DNA from: Heterobasidion occidentale
Lineage: Eukaryota > Basidiomycota > Agaricomycetes > Russulales > Bondarzewiaceae
Reading direction: 5' to 3'
DNA: 64,000 nt
Assembly: GCA_039111635.1 (NCBI GenBank)
Contig: JBCAQO010000008.1
Span: 1,798,001 to 1,862,000 of the forward strand
This document shows positions 57,022-64,000 of the stretch, one piece after another. Within the stretch, counting starts at the first letter, position 1, and every line of letters starts with the position of its first letter. The notes below the pieces were generated by a model. That model was not told the DNA's origin and did not search any database. It was given only the letters and a program-made list of their open reading frames with translations. The position numbers and the translations under genes are program-made.

Positions 57022-57794
57022 ATGCTTTCCTTCAGCTCGCCCAGCTGGCAAAGTTCACTGATATCTGCAGCGAAAGCTTCCAAATCCCCAAAGTCTAGCA
57101 GCAGCAAGCCTTCCGTCTTAGGTTCTGGCCGCGCAGCGAGTCCTATCTTACCGCGACTGTACCTCTCTGATCTTTTCACTGCGCGCAGCGAATCCGAGCT
57201 TACGCGTCTTGGCATCACACACGTTCTCTCTATCATTGAACATGCTCCTACATTTCCTCCCTCGGTCCCCCTCGTCACTGCACATGTAGCCATCGCTGAT
57301 GTCTTTTCTGAGGATCTTCTGGCACATTTCGACGAAACGACTGCATTCATCCGCAGTGCCCTCGCCGAGAATGAGGAAAACAAGGTCTTGGTGTGTCTTT
57401 ACTTCTGCCCGTGTCCCCACAAACGGCAGTACAATCTCTGACCATCACCCGGACACAGGTACATTGCTTCATGGGGGTAAGCCGCAGCGCGTCCGTCGTC
57501 TGCGCATACCTCATCGCGACCTCCGATATGTCGGCGGCCGCAGCGCTAGCCTTCGTGAAAGCCCGCCGCGGCATTGTCTCGCCTAACATCGGCTTCGTCC
57601 GTCAGCTCGACGCATATGCCGTACGCTGCCTCGGCACGAGCGGTCCCGCTAAAGCCCCTCGTGCGCGTATTGGTGCAGGTATCGCGGCACGGATACGCTG
57701 GTTGAAGGAGGCGGCGGTGGGCTGGCGTGAGTGTTTCTGCTGTAACGGCAACGACAACGACAGGACAGAATGGAGAAACAACGGACGCCGCTAG
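57022..57794 (+). CDS. Dual-specificity protein phosphatase (copy 2)
   Basis: Second copy of the gene at 18,019-18,727. The exon before the intron is open (TFPPSVPLVTAHVAIADVFS), so the protein reads from MLSFSSPSWQSSL to the P-loop HCFMGVSRSASVVCAYL once the intron at about 57,391-57,455 is removed. Ile replaces Val in ARRGIVSPN. Near the end, three G instead of four change the last codons to AVGWRECFCC and extend translation to a TAG at 57,792-57,794. That overlaps the stop codon of the convergent gene. Copy 1's shorter end (KEAAVGLA) may be the true one. Confidence 0.82.
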
Positions 57795-58654
57795 TACTTA
57801 ATTCCACAAGGGGAGGTTTCTTTTTGAGCGGGTTCACGGGTATTGCCCAGTATATCACGGTTGAGACGACGGACTCCCCTGTTTACTTTCTTGTCTTTCT
57901 TGTTAGGCCGTCCCCGCGGGTCGATGTCGAACTTGTAGATGTATCTATTTCCTACTTAGTGACACCTTTTGCAGAAGTTGTTGAGTTTCAGCACACGCAG
58001 TTACATTGGTGTACATTCGATTTTAGAAAAGGGTGTTCAACTTACAGTCATACGCACGTACGTTGTCGAAGGGTCGCCGGGGTCCGTCCGTGTCCACTCC
58101 GACTCGATTCCGAAATAGCTTGCGTCCTTGTGTCTCTCGCCTTCGCTCGGGAGTCGGCGCACGGTGCTGATTCTTGCTGATTGATGCGTCCCTTTCGTGT
58201 CTTTCATATCGACGAACACCTCGTGCCTTCCTATGAATTCTTGGAAGCTCGTGAATGCCCGGTGGAGAGCGCGTGAGGGAAGTCAGCCCAACTTCGTAAC
58301 CTTCGTATGAGTCGATACCTTCCCGGTGCGTGCTGGTCTGTGATGGAATCCAGGCATGAAAGTGGCTAGATGTCTACTATGACATACATACACACTGATG
58401 GAAGGTGCGTGCGTCTGATAGAATGGGAGGCCGAGGTCATCTGGTGACATACATCTGCGCGACTCCATCCACAGTTCATCCGCCGTCACAAGCTCTCCAG
58501 ATTCAAAGCTCACTTCACTGTTGTTGAGTCTGCATCGTTGTACAAACAATATGGCTAGCACATTGCGGACAAGCGTAGCTGCATTGAAGCTTTCAAGGAC
58601 GAGCCGTCTGCTGGCTTGTGCTACGGCAAGTATGGACTTGATGGACGTCTTCAT
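57791..58654 (-). CDS. Unrecognised small spliced protein (copy 2)
   Basis: The better copy of the gene at 18,788-19,650. The ATG at 58,652-58,654 opens a 123-codon frame (MKTSIKSILAVAQASRRLVL, then RNVLAILFVQRC). A second segment reads FQEFIGRHEVFVDMKDTKGT and YFGIESEWTRTDPGDPSTT, then a GTACGT donor joins to IYKFDIDPRGRPNKKDKKV and an end RRLNRDILGNTREPAQK with a TAG at 57,791-57,793. The donor/acceptor pair (about 58,063 and 57,945) keeps the frame. The link between the first and second segment was not resolved. No family is recognised. Basic C-terminus and hydrophobic N-terminus would suit a mitochondrial protein, but that is a guess. Confidence 0.45.
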
Positions 58655-58804
58655 CAGTCAGGGCAAGTTGTTTGCCGCTACTCCGGGCCCCTGGATTTCA
58701 ATCGTATACACATGTCCCCGAGTTTTCACAGCGCTTCGTTGAGTGTTATATAACGCAGGGTGGAGGATGCTTAGTATCTCGACTGCTTCTGATCTTGCTC
58801 TGCC

Positions 58805-61056
58805 ATGATATCGACAAACCCTTCCCCCAGCACCCTCGCGTTGGCATTGGGATTCACAAGTTTTTTCAGCCCTCCTATATAAGTGGTGGACTAAGCCGTC
58901 TCACCGCCTTCCCCCTGGACCAAAGCGTCTCCCGGTTATTGGGAACGTGTTTGACATACCCAAAGACTTCGCGTGGATTACATATCAGAGGTGGTCGAAA
59001 GAGTATGGTGAGTCTCTACCATCGTATGATCAAAGCTGAACCTGTATGTGGTCAAATGCCAGCGTGTATACTGATGGTGATATATCACATTCGTAGATTC
59101 AGACGTTATTCATGTGGACGCGCTGGGAACCCACCTGATCGTCGTAAACTCTGCGAAGGCAGCGAACGAGCTCTTCGAAAAACGGTCGTCTATATACTCC
59201 GACAGGTGCGTCGACAATCATTGATGCGATCAACTGTACGAGAGTGGCGTCGAGGTTTCTGATCGCTTACTCTTATCATAGGCCAGCATTTGTAACCATG
59301 AAAGAGATGTGAGCGCATTCTTGCCGCTTTTCCCCATTCGTCTATCTTTCTTTACACTCACGCGGGCCGGCTTTCAAGCCTCAAAATGAAGTGGGCGATG
59401 GGATTCACGTCATACGGCGCAGACTGGCGACGTCTACGGAAGGCATTCCATCAACACTTCCATCCTGTAGCATCTGAGCAGTATCACCCTATCGAGGCGA
59501 GGGCGACTCTCGACCTTCTACAACGTCTTTTGCATACACCACAGGATTTCATTGACCATATCAGACAGTGAGTGTGCGACGACTGGTCATAGTCGACGCG
59601 CCGTTTACTGATCATGTCGATCTAGCATGGCAGGAAGGACCATACTTGAGATAACGTATGGGATCGAAGTTCAACTCAAAATGACTATTATATCAATACC
59701 GTCGAGAAGGCATTGGACGCCATGACGTTCGGCAGCTCCCCGAGAGCTAACGTCTTCGAGACGTTCCCTATATGTACTGTACTCTCTCCGCATTTACACC
59801 GAGCATTCTCATGTCAAATTTGTAGTGACACGCCTGCCTGACTGGCTTCCCGGCATGTCACTCAAGAGGGAAGCGAAGGAATGGATTCCCTCATGCATAC
59901 AGGTCGCAGAGGCGCCATTTCGTGCTGTGAAAGAAGCCGTTGTGAGTCTCGTATACGCTGAAATGACCTGATCCGTGACTATTTCTTGTTGCCTCAGGCC
60001 AATGGTACGGCCATAGAGTCAGTCACCTCCTCTTTGCTTCGCGATAGCGAAGACAACAAATCTCCTTGGGATGAAGATATTGCTAAGAGAGTACCGGCAG
60101 CAATGCTTTTCGGTGACTCCGTTACTCTGCAGTATACCTTATCCATACTCATCGCATTGACAACTTTCCGGGTTCATAGGGGGTGCAGACACGGTACGCA
60201 TACATCTACATCGCTTTCAGTATCTACCTTCAATGATTTCTGAAACAGACTCTTTCGGCCATTACAACGTTCATGCTGACCATGGTACTGTATCCGGACA
60301 TTCAAAGAAAGGCGCACGCAGAGATCGACGCCGTCATTGGTCACGATCGCCTGCCGATACATTCTGACGAAGACCTGCTCCCGTATGTCGGCGCTGTGGT
60401 GAAGGAAGTTCTGAGGTGGTCGCCCATCGCACCCCTTGGTAAGTGTTGTGAAATTCATGCAGAACTATATTGATATGACGAATCTATCATATAGCAATCC
60501 CTCATAGCGTGATGTCCGATGACATTTATGAAGGCTATTTCATTCCCGCAGGTTCAATAGTCCTCGGCAATTGCTGGTGCGACCCGCTCCCTTGACACAT
60601 CTATTCAACGCACGCTTACCCGTTTCCGATACAGGGCCATTCTCCACGATGAATCCGTATATCCCGATCCCTACAATTTCAAGCCTGAGCGCTTCCTCAG
60701 TCCTGACAACACTGCCACGTCTCACTTCCCTGATGCGGCATTCGGATTCGGGCGGCGTGTGTGTCCTGGCCGCTTCATGGCGCACGCGTCGACATGGCTC
60801 GCAATCACGTCTATCCTCGCGACGTTCGAGATATCGAAAGCTGTCGATGAGAGCGGAAACGAAATCATGCCGACAGGCGATTACTTGAGCGGCCCTATAA
60901 CGTGAGTACTCGACGCCATTCATGCGGCCTCTCTTTACGATCTAAATGGGTTTTTGATCGTCGATCTTATGGATCAGGCATCCGGTTCCGTTCAAATGTA
61001 GTATTAAGCCCAGGTCCCATACAGCGGAGACTCTGATCCAGGCAGCCTCGATATGA
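58805..61056 (+). CDS. Cytochrome P450 monooxygenase 1 (copy 2), frame-broken
   Basis: Second copy of the P450 at 19,801-22,051. The exon broken in copy 1 is open here (MKWAMGFTSYGADWRRLRKA). This copy has its own two breaks: six T instead of five at 58,861-58,866, inside the membrane anchor, and a missing C near 59,675 (EVQ then out of frame). I-helix, ExxR, PERF and FGFGRRVCPGRF are all present, with Pro for Leu in EIMPTGDYL. The TATATAA box is conserved 52 bp upstream of the ATG. Confidence 0.9.
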
Positions 61057-62356
61057 AGATTCAGTAGATTCGTATGGTTTGTACAGCATGTACTAGTAAT
61101 TCAACTCATAAAACAGTGTAAGGCAAAAAAAAACGAGGACAGATGGCCAGGGGTGCCAGGGGTTCCGCTAGCTATAATTGAATGCTGTCGTTCGCGGCCA
61201 GCGTTCGCCCTTGCGCTACATCCACAACCATCATGCGTGCTGAAAGGTTTGACTGGTGACTGATCGCAGGTCTTGCATATATGCCCTACAAACTTCTCTA
61301 CACTTTATGAAACCTTCTCTCATGACGACATGTTCCACTCTCGTGCGCGAACAGTCCATAGCGTTCAAAAGCCCATAGATGCATGTCAAAGGACCTTTCT
61401 GGTGCAATGATGAGACAGCGGGAACGAATCTAGTCATAGGCTACGACGATGGATAGCGAGTTAGCGATATTCGAAGTATCTTCTAAACTAGCATGATGGG
61501 ATCATTGAAAATTGGAACGGATGTACGAGTACTCGTAAGTATAGCGCATGCTGGCGCTCGATCTGGTACCTCTGTTTGCATGCGTTAAGAGTCATTGGGG
61601 TTCTCGGTGAGTGAAGGTCTGTTGATGTATCTCACACACTTATACCGGAACGCTTCACTTCCAGTCCTCTTATATAGAAACCCGCCTGCCAATATTGCTC
61701 AAACTGACCCCATCGTATTCCACTCATGATAGATCGGAGATGGAACCTGATCTCAACACGACGGGATCGGCGCAACAGGCTCCCCTGTCTCATTTCGACT
61801 CGATGAACTCCTTGCATCCTGCTTCACTTTTGCGATGCCTGCGGAGCTTCACACAACTTATGGTCATCTATAGCGCTCTTAGTAATAGCCATTCTATGTG
61901 CAATCCATCCAAAGTTTATTTGGCTTCTCCACTGGCTACTCGACTCCGCATCGCGCTGCAATCGGATCAAGGTTCATAAGGTGCAACCCACTTCACAGGT
62001 TACATTCCACGAGAATGACAAGTGAGTGAAGCTCTGGCCATGTGAGGTATTTCCCGTCTGACCTGGAAGTTTCATTCCCGTATTAGCATCATGAGTCTGC
62101 CTTGGTTCGCGTGTTCATTGGTAATTCAAGGCAAGAAGTGTCAGCTCTCGAGTATGACGTGGTATGTGTACCCGAAGAGCAGCGAAATCGGAAAATCAAT
62201 AGAGCTATTCGTTGAGAAAGAAGGCAGGCGATGCTTTCCCCCCTTCTCCGGACTCCATACTCACATGAGCACGCATCTAGCCATAGCGTTTCGTCGGCTA
62301 TAAGGAGGAGGCAGCGCATATGACGGTCAGAAGCTCCTGACTCTCAATCTGCAACC
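61057..62356. other. Intergenic region between the P450 genes (copy 2)
   Basis: Second copy of 22,052-23,353 with single-base changes and one shorter C run near 62,237. The TATAA ahead of the next P450 is at 62,299-62,303. No supported gene. Confidence 0.5.
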
Positions 62357-64000
62357 ATGACATTGACGAGCCCTGCTCCCAGCACGCTCGCAGTTGTTGC
62401 AGGGTTTACGGGTTTTCTAGCCCTCTTGTACTGGTGGACCAGACCGACTCGCCCTTTTCCACCTGGCCCAAAGCGGCTCCCCATCATTGGAAGCATTCTG
62501 GAAATCCCCAAGGACCACGCGTGGATTACATACCGACAGTGGGCGAAAGAGTATCGTAAGTCTTATTGTGTAGTCGTGGACTGACGACTGACTGATGGCC
62601 ATGTATAATATTGCGGCCACAGGTTCAGATGTCGTACACGTAGACGCACTGGGAACACACCTGATCGTCGTGAATTCTGCGAAAGCAGCAAGGGAACTCT
62701 TCGAGAAACGATCATCTCTGTATTCCGACAGGTTCGCAGATGATTATTCAAGAAGCGTTCCTGATTTTCTAAATATCCTCAAAATGAAACTCTAGACCAG
62801 CATTTGTAGCCATGAAGGAGATGTAAGCACCTTTTTATTGTTTTGCATCATCACTTACATTGTGTGCATGTGCGGCGACTTCGTAAGACTCAAACTTGAC
62901 TGGGCAATTGGGTTTGCTCCCTATGGTCTGGACGTGCGGCGTCAGCGGAAAGTGCTCCATCGTTTTTCGGTCCCGCCAGCGTCTCGACAGTACCAGCACA
63001 TCGAGGCAAAGGCAACCCTTGAGCTTTTGCAGCGTCTTCTAGACACCCGCGGGACTTTGTCGAACATCTGAGGCAGTAAGTATGCATGTCATATTGAAGC
63101 GCATCTCACGTAGGACTCTCTCCATAGCATGGCCGGCAGGACCATACTTGAAATAGCCTATGGGATTGAAGTGCAACCTCGCAACGACCCGTACATCAAT
63201 ATTGTCGAGAAGGCGGTCGAAGCCTTGACAGTCGGCAGCACACAAAGGGCACGTGTCTTCGACATATTCCCGATATGTACTGCTACCTCCTTTTAATTCT
63301 ATCTGCGGTCTTTTTTTGACATACACGGCACACATGCAGTGGCGCGCCTGCCTGAGTGTCTCCCTGGCATGTCCTTCAAGAGAGAAGCGAAGAAATGGTC
63401 TTCCCAATGCGCACAGACTGTCGAGATGCCATTTCGTGCCGTCAAAGAAGCTATCGTAAAGTCCATGTTCCCCGTTAGTCTGTTACAAACTAACTATCTC
63501 CGACATATGACAGGCCAGCGGCTCGGCCAAAGAGTCAGTCGCATCATCCTTACTTCAAGATAATGGCGAGGACGGGTCCCCTTGTGATGAAGATATAGCG
63601 AAGAAAGCGATAGCATCCATGTACTTGGGTAAGGCTGTCTTTCATGACATCTCACGTGTATGCTCGTTGTTTGACATTCATTTTTCTGGGGGTAGGAGGG
63701 GCGGATACGGTATGCGTGTCTATTGCTCCGAGGAGCTGCTATCTGATGGTTCTATGAACAGACTCTTTCAACCATAAGAACATTCATCCTACTCATGGTG
63801 CTCTACCCTGAAGTGCAGCAGAAGGCGCACGCAGAGATCGACGCCATCATAGGGCACGGTCGTTTGCCAAAGCACTCTGACGAGAATTCGCTCCCGTATG
63901 TTGGTGCTGTGGTAAAAGAGGTCCTGCGGTGGATGCCCATCGCTCCTCTGAGTCGGTGAGCATCGCCATATATGTCTTCCACGTCCGAATGTCAGCTTGT
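62357..64000 (+). CDS. Cytochrome P450 monooxygenase 2 (copy 2), cut by window edge
   Basis: Second copy of the P450 at 23,354-25,597, visible as far as the K-helix region (EVLRWMPIAPL). The haem-binding exons lie beyond the window. The REAKKWSSQCAQTVEMPFRA segment, broken in copy 1, is open here. Indels near 62,964-62,978 replace HRYFGPAAS by HRFSVPPAS, and a missing C near 63,047 breaks LLDTPRDFVEHL. Thr replaces Met in the anchor (GFTGFLALLYWW). Confidence 0.88.

Larger units (their letters stand above)
40481..64000 (+). repeat. Second copy of the 185-24,998 segment, same orientation
   Basis: The block is collinear with 185 to about 24,998 over its whole visible length. The coordinate offset is 40,296 at the start, 40,302-40,304 through most genes, and about 39,003-39,005 after the missing 1,302-bp element. 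Differences are sparse substitutions and short indels. The right border is beyond the window. It may be the other haplotype of a dikaryon placed in the same scaffold, or a real large tandem duplication. Confidence 0.95.

Noticed and set aside
1..64000. CRISPR array, bacterial operons, rRNA or tRNA genes
   Set aside because: No regularly spaced repeats, no prokaryotic gene organisation and no recognisable rRNA. No cloverleaf was noticed by eye, though a tRNA scan was not possible here.

Overview
The window looks like an Agaricomycete (basidiomycete) nuclear scaffold. Genes are packed on both strands and cut by many short GT-AG introns, and the proteins are typical of wood-decay mushrooms: a GH45 endoglucanase with the small basidiomycete layout, paired microsomal P450s, a DUF6534-type membrane protein and PB1/ZZ-finger proteins. 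A polypore-like white-rot fungus would fit, but the sequence does not fix the species.

Layout. Block A (185 to about 24,998) carries, in order: class-III aminotransferase (-), SNM1/PSO2 cross-link repair nuclease (+), two tandem PB1 plus multi-ZZ-finger proteins (-), GH45 endoglucanase (+), DHHC palmitoyltransferase (-), dual-specificity phosphatase (+), an unrecognised small spliced gene (-), and two tandem cytochrome P450s (+), the second of which runs on to 25,597. Block B (25,598-40,380) is single-copy here: farnesyltransferase beta subunit (+), an unrecognised acidic coiled-coil protein (-), DUF6534 membrane protein (+), MMS19 (-) and a MidA/NDUFAF7-type methyltransferase (+) cut by the gap. 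A run of 100 N (40,381-40,480) follows. Block A' (40,481-64,000) then repeats block A in the same order and orientation, almost base for base, up to the window edge.

The two blocks differ by scattered SNPs, many one-base homopolymer indels that break a gene in one copy while the other copy keeps the frame, and one clean 1,302-bp insertion. That insertion is a terminal-inverted-repeat element at 16,581-17,882, flanked by a 6-bp target duplication (ATGCCA), with the empty site preserved at 56,883-56,888. The likeliest reading is that A and A' are two haplotypes (or two assemblies) of one locus placed in one scaffold across a gap. A true tandem duplication cannot be excluded from the sequence alone.

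Most genes are housekeeping: DNA repair (SNM1, MMS19), Fe-S targeting and complex I assembly (MMS19, MidA), protein lipidation (FTase beta, DHHC). Secreted and secondary metabolism are represented by GH45 and the P450 pair. Many gene pairs are divergent over short shared promoters or convergent with 60-350 bp between stops. Exon structures were read by eye from splice motifs and frame continuity, so outer coordinates are firmer than internal ones.
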